A stretch of 61,645 bases of DNA, taken from assembly GCA_004335635.1 (NCBI GenBank), contig QAXH01006794.1:1-61645 (forward strand). The letters are read 5' to 3'. The notes below the pieces were generated by a model. That model saw only the letters and a list, made by a program, of their open reading frames with translations, was not told the DNA's origin and ran no database searches. This DNA is from Chloromonas sp. AAM2. Its lineage: Eukaryota > Chlorophyta > Chlorophyceae > Chlamydomonadales > Chlamydomonadaceae. The translations under genes were made by a program, and so were the position numbers. Of this stretch, positions 35,201 through 46,100 are shown piece after piece. Position 1 is the first letter of the stretch. Each line of letters starts with the position of its first letter.

Positions 35201-38200
35201 TCCACTGAACGAAGGGCAGACGTCAGATGCACCTCAACTGCCAGAACAACCAAGAAAGGAGAATTGGAAACAGGCGGTGGGACGTCTCTGTGCGCAACAC
35301 ACGAGTTTGCTCAAGAGAGTGAAGCAGCCGGAACATTTGGTGGCGACATACATTACCGACTTCTGAGGAACTCAGTCAGACGGGTCACACACCCAGTTTG
35401 TCTTTTGACACTGGAGTTCCTGGTTTCCTGTCCCAGAAATGGCAATGCGCCGTCTACCACAACACGCGATGGTCACCCCGCGGTTAACCCCGTATGTGAT
35501 TGACACACACACACGCGTGTATGTGCTGAGACACACCGGTTTCAATGCCAGTCCCAGGAATTGTCCCAGAACTGGCAAACATCTTTTTTGTTGCATCCAT
35601 GCATACAGAGATATGACCCAAGCACGCAATGTGATCGCAGGCGTGCCGCCTTGCATGCAAGCACGGGCTCATGCCTGCAAACCGAAATCATTGCATGCAG
35701 TAGCAAGTCCACAGGCCCACGCGTGCAGACATCCCCCCATGTCAGCATGCACATTGTACCGTTGCATTGGCCAGCATTTGTAACCATCTTTTTGCCTGCT
35801 TTTTGTCTTTCCGTGGAACTGCACTAGGGCAGAGTTTGGGTGACCCAGAGCTGTGCCAAATGGAGTCTGAGTAGGATCAATCAGTGCAAGCGCTAGCCGG
35901 GCAGGGCTCGGTTGGCGGTAGTGCCGACAAATATGAGCTAAAACTCGTGCCAGATGGTGCCAAAAGCTTTAAGGTTGATGAGGCCACATCCGTTTTGTTC
36001 TTTGGAACAGAACTAGGTCGGTCCCATGCGCTGCATCCGCAGGGTGTGGGGGCAAGGGACTCTGGTATGGCAGGGGTAGGTACCAACATTCCAACTGTCA
36101 TTGCGTGACACAGGAGTGTCTGTTTTGTGTTCTGAACATGTTTCCTGAAGCCTTTGGCACTAGCAAAGTTTACATGCAAAAGGAACGGTCAGATTTGGTC
36201 TGGCAGATGGTGTAACAGAGAAACAACTGAAAATCTATGTCTACTCTACGGGTAGAAACGTCTACTCTACGTTTCTACGCATAGAAATCCTGCAATCTAC
36301 GCCTCGCGCACAACGCTAATCATTTCATGGCTTCTCATGCTTCAACCCACGGTACTGCAGCTAGACACAAGACATCTCCAAGAATTACGCGGCTGACAAT
36401 CATTAAACCAAGAAACGTCACTGGTAGCAGGGTGCAAATTACGAGTGTCATCACTAGCAACACGGTTCCAAGTTCAGATTGGGGCAGCCCTGCCTTTCTT
36501 CGCTGCAGCCTGCTGGCCCTCTGGGTCTGGAACATTTGCAAAAAGCAAGTGATTGACGCTGGAAGTGTCAGGCATGCATCCCATGTGGCCTAGCCACCTG
36601 AGCCTGTGGGTTGTGAGCAGGGCACTCATGGCAGGTTGATCAATTTTGGCATAGAGGTCAGCATTGCTGATCACCTCTGGGTGTAGGCGTTCATGCAGGA
36701 TGTGTCGCAGGCAGGTGTTGTTGTTGAAGACATCCTGCTGAGCTTTAGCTGGTGCCCATGACTCAGCAGCGCCACAGGGCGCAACAATAGCTTTGTAAAT
36801 GCGCATCTTGCTGGTCAAGCTGACACCCTTATCCCTGAAAACCTTGCGCTGAAGGTCGTGGAAGGCAAATCCTGCCTGTCTAATGCGCGTGCTGAGCTCT
36901 GTGTCCTGTTGCACTGAACCTTCATGAACGCTGCCCAGTTAGCAAAACTCATTGACATGCTGTACTCGCCCTTCCTGCAATTGAATGGCCTGTGTGTGTT
37001 CCTGGCCACTATTTCCAAACACCACTGCTTGTGTCTTGGTGTAGTTGAGTTGCATGCCCCACTTCTTTGCTGTCTGCTCCAGAACCTGGAGTGCTATTTC
37101 CAGTCCTGCAGCATTGTCTGCCATAAGCACAAGGTCATCGGCATACGTCAACATGAGAATGGCCATGTGTGCGTCCTGCCCTGAGGGTGCTGAGACTAGT
37201 TGCCCGTCCATGCGGCATGCCATTCTGTACCTTTTTACCCCAGTCTCCTGGCATTTCTGCATAACAATGCGTGCTAGGAAATCCATGAACACATTGAACA
37301 GGATTGGTGACATAGGGCAGCCTTGCCGTACCCTGCTGGACATGGAGAAATAGTCAGAGGTGTGGCCATTCGCAACTACCTGAGCCCCACACCCACTGCA
37401 CAGGTTCTCTAGTAGGCCCACCAGCTTGTCTGCAACCTCCCTGGACCACCCCTGGACCACAATGTTAAGCATCAAGTACCGTACAACACCAGAGTTTGCG
37501 TGTCTAAGGCTTGTCTTATGCGCGTGCAATAGCTGCTGCTTGGACCAATCAAATCTTCAGAACTGCTTGTTGCTGCGCAGATGCCTGCATGGGCTGCTCC
37601 GCAGTGGGGCACGCCCGGCTGGCCCCGTTGCCTGGGCGCTCCGCCCCTGGGCAGCACCGCCCTGCCCGCTACGCATCTAGCGCCCATCAGCGGGGCACTG
37701 GGGCTCATGACCCTCACGTCGTCTCTAGGCTGGAGCGGCAGGCCTGGGGAGGTCCGGCATGAAGTGGGTAATCAACAGGCAGAGCCACATGAAGCAGCCA
37801 TGCAGCGATTAGAGGCCAACAATCATGCGGGAGTTCAAATCAACATGGATGACAATCATGTGGATGGGCAGGCGTACTGGTTGCGCCATGCAGCATCAGA
37901 AGATGCACTTATGAGCCCTCATCATGACCACTCAATGCAGCTGGTTGGCACTGTGCAAGACAGTCGGGCCATGCAGCTGGACAATCGTACAGCTGTGCAG
38001 CATGGTACGAGAACTGCAAGAGAGCAGCAGGTAATCGCTGGTCCCAGCCAGCAGCAGCCATCAGGCGGGCTAGACCTCTGCTTGGGCTTGCCAGTGAACA
38101 CTTTGTCAGAATTTGGTAACAAAGGTGACTTATTGAACACTCGGCCGACCAATTGGCGCTTGTCCCGCATGCCATGGCCAGGGCGGCCACTGACAGGTGC

Positions 38201-38522
38201 TGTGAATGCTTCAATGGACATGTCCATGTCAGCACCAGACGAGGGCCCGTCTGCAAGCGACCTGAGTGTGCATGGATGTGTGATAGGTCTGCCCCCTGCC
38301 ATGGTCCATGCGCGGCACTGGCTGCCTGATGGTGCCCATGTCATGTCAGGGCCTGACAAACAGGAAGCCAGGGCATGGCATGTCGTGGGTCGGTATGATG
38401 GCCCGGGTGACCGCGAGCTGCAGCACCTACGTGACCTGGAAGCGTACGCGGAGGAGCCGCCTGCAGATGGGCTTGAGGCGGGCGGCGGAGATGCACTAGC
38501 GTTTGTCTTGCTGGCGGTGTAA
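32242..38522 (+). CDS. F-box / WD40-repeat protein
   Basis: Predicted substrate receptor of an SCF ubiquitin ligase, 857 residues. Four exons, all phase 0: 32242-33483, 33704-33919, 34256-34429 and 37581-38522. An F-box lies at residues about 13-55 (LGNDVLLYILAQLANPQHLT, then SKKLHAASKQSSLWHAMCARKW). A Ser/Thr-rich linker follows, then degenerate WD40 blades: SAVSWAPCGQRLLVG (about 237), the HADKPLCVWDLRRMSVPLFE blade in exon 2 and NGCLWVWDLATLLG in exon 3. The last exon is low-complexity and Met/His/Gln-rich. The start is the ATG at 32242, after a longer open frame that lacks domain support. The last intron (3151 bp) is filled with transposons. Joining exon 4 rests on frame and splice consensus only, so the C-terminus is less certain than exons 1-3. 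The target substrate is unknown. Confidence 0.8.
34513..34550 (+). repeat. Solo terminal repeat of MITE family A
   Basis: AAGTTTGCCAGTTCTGGGAC followed by AATTCCTGTG, in the last intron of the F-box gene, 63 bp before the hAT-like element. Confidence 0.65.
34613..36318. mobile_element. hAT-like non-autonomous element (about 1.7 kb)
   Basis: The left end reads TAGTGTTGTGCCGAGGCGTA. The right end, reverse complemented, reads TAGCGTTGTGCGCGAGGCGT. TAG.GTTGTG-type short inverted ends are characteristic of hAT transposons. The flanks offer an 8-bp candidate target duplication, ATCATTAG (34605-34612) against ATCATTTC (36319-36326), six of eight identical. Both ends are rich in TCTACG/CGTAGA words. 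No transposase frame is visible. A family A MITE has inserted inside. Confidence 0.65.
34989..35592. mobile_element. MITE family A copy nested in the hAT-like element
   Basis: Left end CAAGTTTGCCAGTTCTGGGA (34999) and right end CCCAGGAATTGTCCCAGAAC (35554) are inverted repeats about 600 bp apart. This is longer than other copies, so the element may itself contain an insertion, or two copies may be involved. Confidence 0.6.
36474..37529 (-). mobile_element. 5'-truncated non-LTR (LINE) retrotransposon, reverse transcriptase region
   Basis: The minus-strand frame encodes the second half of a reverse transcriptase: RQGCPMSPILFNVFMDFLAR, then LTYADDLVLMADN (catalytic YADD box), then WGMQLNYTKTQAVVFG. 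Downstream is the typical LINE C-terminal part (RLRWLGHMGCMPDTSS). One in-frame TAA at 36936-36938 interrupts the place where such proteins read F.YLGS; a single base change from TAC explains it. The upstream half of the polymerase and any endonuclease are missing. It lies antisense in the last intron of the F-box gene. A short relative lies at 53640-53720. Confidence 0.88.
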
Positions 38523-40163
38523 CGTGCCAAGGGTCTGCGTGCATGTAACGCAGTGGAATCAAAAAGAAGTTTGCCAGTTCTGGGACTATTCCTGTGAGTA
38601 CCACTGGAACCAATGTTGTAAGTGTGCGTTGTGTGGAGCAAGTGTGAGCCTGGGGTCGGAATTTGCTTTGCATGGTTCTCACCGGGATTGTGGCCACATT
38701 GTGCGTGTCAGTCAAACATTGGTGTATTCGTATGTGCGTCAATCGCACATGGGGGTGGACAACGGGTGTTGTGGTACCCGGTGCCGCCGGGCCAATACTG
38801 GGATAGCGATTTAAGAGACACGACCTACAGTGTAAAAAGACAAACCGGTGTGTGAACCATTCTGACCGGCCAGTACCTCATGTCGCATCTCACCACATCC
38901 CAGTCTCACACAACAATAGTCATGACTGGGTCACCACACATCATCAACATTTCAGTAACACCCCGCAAGAATTGTCCCAGAACTGGCAACGAATGTAACA
39001 ACCGTCATGACACAAGTGCTGTAAGTATCGGGCTGAAGTTGGTAACAGTGTTGTGATTGGTGTGAAGTTGAGTGCTGAGCTGTGTTATGTTCTGGTCATG
39101 CTACGGGGCGCTGAGAAAGGTGATCTGTGAGGAGCCCGCCACAAGAGACTCACCAGCCCTTGCAGACTCGATGGAACTCCTCTTTATATGCGTGTAGTGA
39201 TTTACTCGATGTTTGCAGCACGAGTTTTTTTTGCGGTATGAGATCGAGTCATTTGCGTGGACATGCTTCCTGGTGTGCTTGTAAGCCTGGAGCGCACGTA
39301 GTCAGGAAAGCGCCCATAGCCAGCAATAGATGATTCCTGGCAAGCGAGCAGCAAGCTCCATAACATCGGATACGTGCTACAGTGAAAGGCTCTATTGCCG
39401 ACCACTGTACTTGTAGGTTACAGACTCTAGCTCGCAAGGCCCACTATCCTCTGGCGCCTCAACATCTAGCAAGCCATGAACCAGGTCACCCCGATGGCTC
39501 AGCCTATTCTATTAAGCTGATCAGCAGAAAAAAAGGATGTCTGTGTGGCGTTGGGTTCCATGCTGGCCTATTGCTGGCTCACATGGTGAGGTGCCTGTGC
39601 AGGCATATCGGCAATCTGATCTTCTGGCATTTGCTTTCCGCATTGAGGTGCTCATGCACGCCCTCACGTCAATGTACAGACAAGTGGCATACTGCCGCAG
39701 AGCTTTACTCTGTGTTGACTTGCTAGCGGGTAAGGCAGCCGTTTTCAGTAACAGACACAGCCACACTTCTCAGTGACAGCCTCGCTAGTTTGTCCTGCTA
39801 GAGATGTAACTCCGAGCGGTGCCTAACCCACTGTGTATGATCAGCGAAGCCTGTTGCTTTTATTATTTCTCTGAATCCTCGGCGCCCTAAACATGTAAAA
39901 CATCCACGGCGCACCTATCAAAGCAGCGCACAGAAGGGAAGCTACCTATCTTTCGTGCGCCATGGCTCTTCCATCTGTTCAGGTACGCCTCATGCTGCTG
40001 GTGGGTGCTGCTGCTGCGGGGCGTGCGGCGATTTTGATTTTGAACTTGTTCGCCCGGCATTGGTGGTTGGCCCATGATGTGACGAGGAAACGTTTTGGAT
40101 CACGCAAAACCTGTGCATGCTGGCTTTACCGACCATACTAATGCCTGACGCTGCCTGCAGGCC
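38523..40163. other. Intergenic DNA with one MITE
   Basis: Apart from the family A element at 38560-38995, I see no protein-like frame or known RNA here. The right part holds the promoter of the BRCT-BAH gene. Confidence 0.5.
38560..38995. mobile_element. MITE family A copy (about 430 bp)
   Basis: Left end AAGTTTGCCAGTTCTGGGAC (38567) followed by the sub-terminal TGAGTACCACTGGAACCAAT. Right end AATTGTCCCAGAACTGGCAA (38970). The left sub-terminal block matches, inverted, the right sub-terminal block of the copies at 26758-27018 and 28718-28805. It begins about 40 bp after the F-box stop codon. Confidence 0.7.
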
Positions 40164-43100
40164 ATGTCTCTGCCAGCGACACAGCCCATGTCATCACCAT
40201 CCAAAGACTGCTGGTATGACATCCCAGCTTCTCAGAAACGATGCAGATCCGAGCGGCAACAGGATGAAGCAGGCAAACCTGGCTGCAACTGGCATGCCAC
40301 TCTGACCGACAGAGACAGGACAGGCCAGCAACAGCCATTTCACTTAGCTGCAGAGTGCCTGCTGCTGGCAAGCCCCATGCAGCTTCTGGGAACAGGAAAC
40401 GGACAGATCTTACAAATTCACCACGATACAGTCGCTGCTGATGTCCCTGCCTTATGGTGCCAAGAGCACACAACGAGTATGCCGGGCAGGAAGCTGCAGC
40501 TAGAACCGCCGTTGGAGCCAACGCCGACCCAGCATGATCCAGCCGTGGCGTTCCAGCACACAGATGGGGCTGATGTCCTTCCTTCCAGTTGTGTCCAGCC
40601 CAGCAGACAGGGACATGCCAACATACCAAGCATTGCAGCGCCACCCATACTGCTTACAGAGCAGTTGCATGAGATGCCAGCCTCCGTGCAAGTTTTGATA
40701 GCCCCCCATGCATCAGCGCACGGTCAGCAGCAGGGCAATGCACCTTTAGAGACCGAGGGACTGCTGTGCAGCATGGGAATAGCAGGCACACAGCTGCTGG
40801 AGCCAACACAGCAGATGTGCTCATCTCCCATGGGGCACCCCGAACCACACGCTGATGTGTGTATGGCGCCTGGTGCTGCGGAGCCAGCAGCTGAGATGCT
40901 GCCTGGCGACCAGGTAAGGCTGAGTGCAGGCACACACGCACCACCAGCACAGCAGATAGACACTGCTGAACTCATGCCGGCAGATGTAGATGTGCAGCAA
41001 GCAGCCCAGTTGCTGCCGTGTTCAGAGACTGTGCCACTGTTGCAGCCATCGTCACCATCCCCCCTGGCCCAGCCACCCACAGAGGCCCTGGTGCCACTGC
41101 CGCTGGCCCAGCCATCCACAGACGCCCTGGTGCCGGCACAGCCACTGCCCCTGGACCAGCCATCCACAGAGGCCCTGGTGCCACTGCCCCTGGCCCAGCC
41201 ATCCACAGACGCCCTGCTGCCGGCACAGCCATTGCCCCTGGACCAGCCATCCACAGAGGCCCTGGTGCCACTGCCCCTGGCCCAGCCATCCACAGAGGCC
41301 CTGCTGCCGGCACAGCCACTGCCCCTGGCCCAGCCACCCACAGAGGCCCTGGTGCCACTGCCCCTGGCCCAGCCATCCACAGACGCCCTGGTGCTGGCAC
41401 AGCCACTGCCCCTGGCCCAGCCACCCACAGAGGCCCTGGTGCCACTGCCCCTGGACCAGCCATCCACAGAGGCCCTGCTGCCGGCACAGTCACTGCCCAT
41501 GGCCCAGCCATCCACAGAGGCCCTGGTGCCACTGCCTCTGGCCCAGCCATCCACAGACGCCCTGCTGCCGGCACAGCCACTGCCCCTGGACCAGCCATCC
41601 ACAGAGGCCCTGCTGCCGGCACAGCCACTGCCCCTGGACCAGCCATCCACAGAGGCCCTGGTGCCGGCACAGCCATTGCCCCTGGCCCAGCCATCCACAG
41701 AGGCCCTGCTGCCGGCACAGCCACTGACCCTGGCCCAGCCATCCACAGCGGCCCTGGTGCCGGCACAGCCACTGACCGCCTCACTGGTGCCTGTAAAACA
41801 ACTTGCTGCAGCTTCTCCTTTGCAAGCACAGGCAACATCAGCAGATCCAGCCTCCTTGCTGCCCGTAGCAGAGGAGCCGCCAGCACCCTCAGATTTTGCT
41901 GAGGCTGCAGCGGCTGCAGTTGTGACATGCGCCCGTGACAGCCAGAGCGCACCTGAAGCCATGGCTCATGTGCCCAGACCACATGCAGGCAAAGCTGTCA
42001 GCACAGGTCAAGCTGGAGAAGCCAGTGGTGATGTTGGGGATCCTGCAAATGGAAGCCAGTCAGCATCTCAAGTGCGGGAGGCTGGCGTCCTCTCAGCAGC
42101 TGGCAGTCCCACAATCACTGAAAGCCTGTCTGCCCTGGCTGCAACTGATGGCAACCCACCACAGCCCGACTTTGGTGATTGCTCAAAGTCGGTTATTGAC
42201 TATCAGTCCCTGCCGTGTGAAGACCGTGGTCCGGTTGGTGCTGTGATGCGCACAGTGAAGTCAGAGGGGGTGTGCCAGCATGCCGACATGCAGTGTGCAG
42301 CCAGTGGCGGCACACCCTCAGCCGTGCTGCCACAGAAGCAGAGCGTACACTTTGGTGAGCAAGTCATCTGTGCGGTGGCAGTGCCTATGCTCACAGTTGC
42401 AACAAGCATTTCAGGAACGATGGCCGCCCATGCTGAGCCGATCGAGTCGGCAATGGTCATCACACACGTGGCAAACACAGCAGGCGGCTCATCAGGCCCA
42501 GCAACTGCTGCGGTTCCCATGGCATGTGGGGCGGCGGAAGCTCTGCCTGCAGCTGCAAGCATGGGGGAACAAAATGGCGCTGCACAAGTGCCAGAGGCTG
42601 CGTTTGCTACAGCTCCAACCCCTGTCATACCGGCAACGGCTCAGCCGGCTGTCGCTACAGGGGCTGTGGTGCCGCCACCCATGCCGCAGCATCCCACGCC
42701 CAGTTGTGCACTAGACACGTTACGTTCTCAGCCTGCAGTGGTTGCAAGGGAGCCAGCTCATGAGAAGCTTCAACCCCATCCTGTACCTGCATTGGCTGGA
42801 GCAGCAGGAGATGCTGGGGAAACTGGCTCCGGCGAGCCCACAGCTGCAGATGCAGACGCTGCACAGCCTGGTGACAATGCGTTGCCTAGTCTAGACGATA
42901 TGCACAAGCTGCTGGACGATCTGAATGCAGGTGTGTGTAGGGAGGGGTTGCGATTTTTGGGTGGTGTCTTTGGGTGGTGTGTACTTGCGGGTTGGGCGCT
43001 GTAGCAACGGAAGAGGCTGTCAGCATCTCTGACTTTTGCACATTTGGTAGACTCTGCTTTGGGTTGCACGTGACCTCTAACCTTAGTGCTGCTTGTGCCT

Positions 43101-46100
43101 ACTCCTGCTTGTGGCCATGGCTTTCGCAGGCTTCCTGGTGACCAACGAGCATGCTGTGCTGATGACCACCATGCTGCTGGACAGCGCCAAGACCACCTTG
43201 CGCGAGGGACTGGGCACTGCCAAGCCGCCCATGAACGACCCAGTGAGCGGCAGCAAGGGGGGTTAGGCAGTGGAGGGCATACAAGCCATAGAACGTGGAC
43301 AGCTTTAAGGCCTGGCTGAGCAGAGGAACTGGTAGGGGTTGTTTGCCAGTCTCACCAGGTGCTAATCCTACATGTCACCAGTCCTGCAGCGTGTGCGCTG
43401 TCGGGCATTCCAAGGGCACGCGGCTTGTAACGACGCCACGTGTCATGATGTCAGGTGTGTCTGCCCGGCCTGTACGTCAACATAACTGATCCACCACTGG
43501 ACTGGATTGCACATGTGGTGCATGCCTTTGAGCAGACATCGGGCGCTGCTTACGTGCTCCACAATCTCAGTCTGCATACCATCTCTTGCTTTATGGGCTC
43601 ATCCACGTATGGCTCTGCTTGTCTGCCCCTGTGCAGCTGCTCAAGGCCGCACAGGTGCTTGAGCTGGCATCTCGCGTGGCCATGGGCCTGACAGACGTGA
43701 GCTACAGCGCACACACCAGCGCCGCCACTTCTCCAAGGGGGGCTTCAGCGGGTGCCAGGAGCCTGCTGCAGCGGCTGCCGGACATGACCTCATACAAGCT
43801 GGTGTTTGGGAGCGGCCAGGTGGAGGGGGGGGGTGGGCAGGCCTGCTTGCTGGGCCGTGCTGCCGCTCTCACGCTGGCTCTGTGGCGCGCAGTTTATTTG
43901 CACCGTGATTTCACTCTTCCACTGGCATGGCTGCATCTGTCGTCTGGCCCTGTGTAAAGCCCGTGGGCATGTTCACTTGCCCCCTTCCTGTACCTCCCCC
44001 CTTACGTCTGCCTGTGTCTGTTTGTTTGGAGTGCTACCTGAATCACCCGAGTCTCTCTGAGTCCCTCGACAGTTCCACCCTGTGTGACCAAGTCTTGTCC
44101 CACACGTGATCCACAGGTTCTGGTTGGCAGCCTGGCCCCCTGCCCGTCGCAGTCCCAGGCCGCTGGGTTACTTGCTGCATATGTGGAGGAGGAGGATCGC
44201 CTGGAGGACCTGTCTGATGGGGAGGCCGAGGTGGGTCTGGCACCTGTGCTTCAGCCATCCGGGTCCATGATCGCTCTGTCTTGCTGAGTGGCCTGGCAAC
44301 ACAAATGTATTGCACGAGTAGCAGAGAGCATTGAAGGTGACTACTTTTCTCAAAGGGCCAGTTTCATGGCACACTCACTCTTGAAAGCATCTTGCCTTGC
44401 CCCTGTGCCCTGGTGCAGTACTACATACGAGAGGAGCCACGCACAGTTGCACGTGTCCCGTACGCACAGTACAAGCTCAGATCGGCCGCAGGAGCAGTGC
44501 AGCAGTGCAGCCCAGCACCCACCCCGTCTCCACTTGCCAGCGAATACCGCACTCCTGTACATTTACCTGCTGCGCCCGTGCACACACCCAGGAGTGCACA
44601 CACTCCCACCTCACACCCCACGGTAAAAACAGAGCCAGGCCGCACCCCTACGACCGTCAAACGCATGCGGCCGCTGCTGCCACAGCCATTGCCACAGCCA
44701 CAGGCCCCTGCGCAGCAGTACTCCAGCCCCACTACCGGGCAGCTACTGGCTGGCAGCCTGGGCGCTGCGTTCACCAGCAGCTGCAGTAACGAGCCTGCTG
44801 TGCTGGCAGGGCTGGCAGCAGGACAGCACCTACCAACGACCAGCAGTGAGTCACTGCCTGCAACACGACTGCATGCTGAAGCAGGTTGGCAGGTGCGCAT
44901 GTCTACACCTCCTGGCCAGCATACTGCTGCTGCCAAACCACCCCAGCCTCTGCTGCCGTCAGGCCAAGTGCGGGAGCCGCCGTCAGCTGTCAGTCCCCAG
45001 GCGGCCGCAACAACCCCACTTCCCAGCAAACCACCTGCTGCTCATGATGCTCTGTGGCTAGCACACACACAACACAGGATTTTGCAAACAAGGACAGAGG
45101 TGCCTGATGGCAATGAGCAAGCAGCAGCAGAGCAGCCGACCGCAAGCATTATAACCTTAAAAGCAGCAGTCTCTGAGCAGCCAGCAGCACGTGCATCCCT
45201 GTCAGCATCGCCTGCACCTTCCCAGACAGGACACACTGGGACTGGCAAAGCATGTGCAGTTGCTATCAGGCTAGCATGCTGCAGCAGCCCTACCCCAGCC
45301 GCTCTACCCTCACAGCCTGTGATTGCCTCTCTGGCGGATGGCCTGCCGCCCGCAGATGTGTCACAATGGGAGCTGAGCCTTCAGCCACATTCCGATGCAA
45401 CGCCTCGTGCTGAAGCCGCAACGCCAGACGCAGCAGTAATCACCCTGCAGGGTGAAAACGCTTACGCAGCGGCAAGCAAGCAGCCGCAACAGGGTGAAAA
45501 TTCGGCAGCTGAACTAATAAAGCAGGCAGCCGAGGCTGCAGAAGAGGCGATGCAGGATGGTGATGCGGACGGGGAAGGCGGTTTAGATCAGCACTGCGAC
45601 GGTGTGGCTGCCACGCTGCTGCCGCCTTCCCCGGGCCCGGCCGCCTCGGGTGAGACTGCCTCCCGACTCCATACCGGTACCCAAGGCCACCATTGCTCGA
45701 CCACACCTTGGAGCCAGATGGCGGAGACGCAAACGGATCCTGAGGCCCTGCCCATGTTCAGCGCCCGGCGCGCAGTTCCTGTGGCTGAGCAGTGCGCCGC
45801 CACTGTTACCGCCCTGCAAGTTCAGGATGGATTTGCAGTACCCGCGCCCAGGGGAAAGAGCAAGCATGACGGGGGCCAAGAGAGTATCAAGCAGCACGCG
45901 CCGTCCCGCAAGCGCAGCCGCACGCCGCCTCCGTACCCACCCAAGCCGACCGTTCTGCCGCAGGCAAAGAGCCCTAACCAGCGCAGGGCGGACCTCTTGG
46001 CAGCTCAGCAGCGCAACACAGCACAGCTGGCCGCTGCGGCTGCAGCAGCAGTTGCGCCAAGGCATCGCCATCACCAGCACCAACAGCAGAAGCCTGCATT

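Noticed and set aside
40724..41982. Long minus-strand frames of 412 and 336 codons
   Set aside because: They are shadows of the in-frame minisatellite on the plus strand; repeat units that are multiples of three keep all frames open.
43243..43636. Extra exon NVDSFKAWLSRGTG in the BRCT-BAH gene
   Set aside because: The sequence looks coding and has a plausible acceptor, but I could not find a donor/acceptor pair that keeps the frame into the exon at 43637; left as a possibility only.
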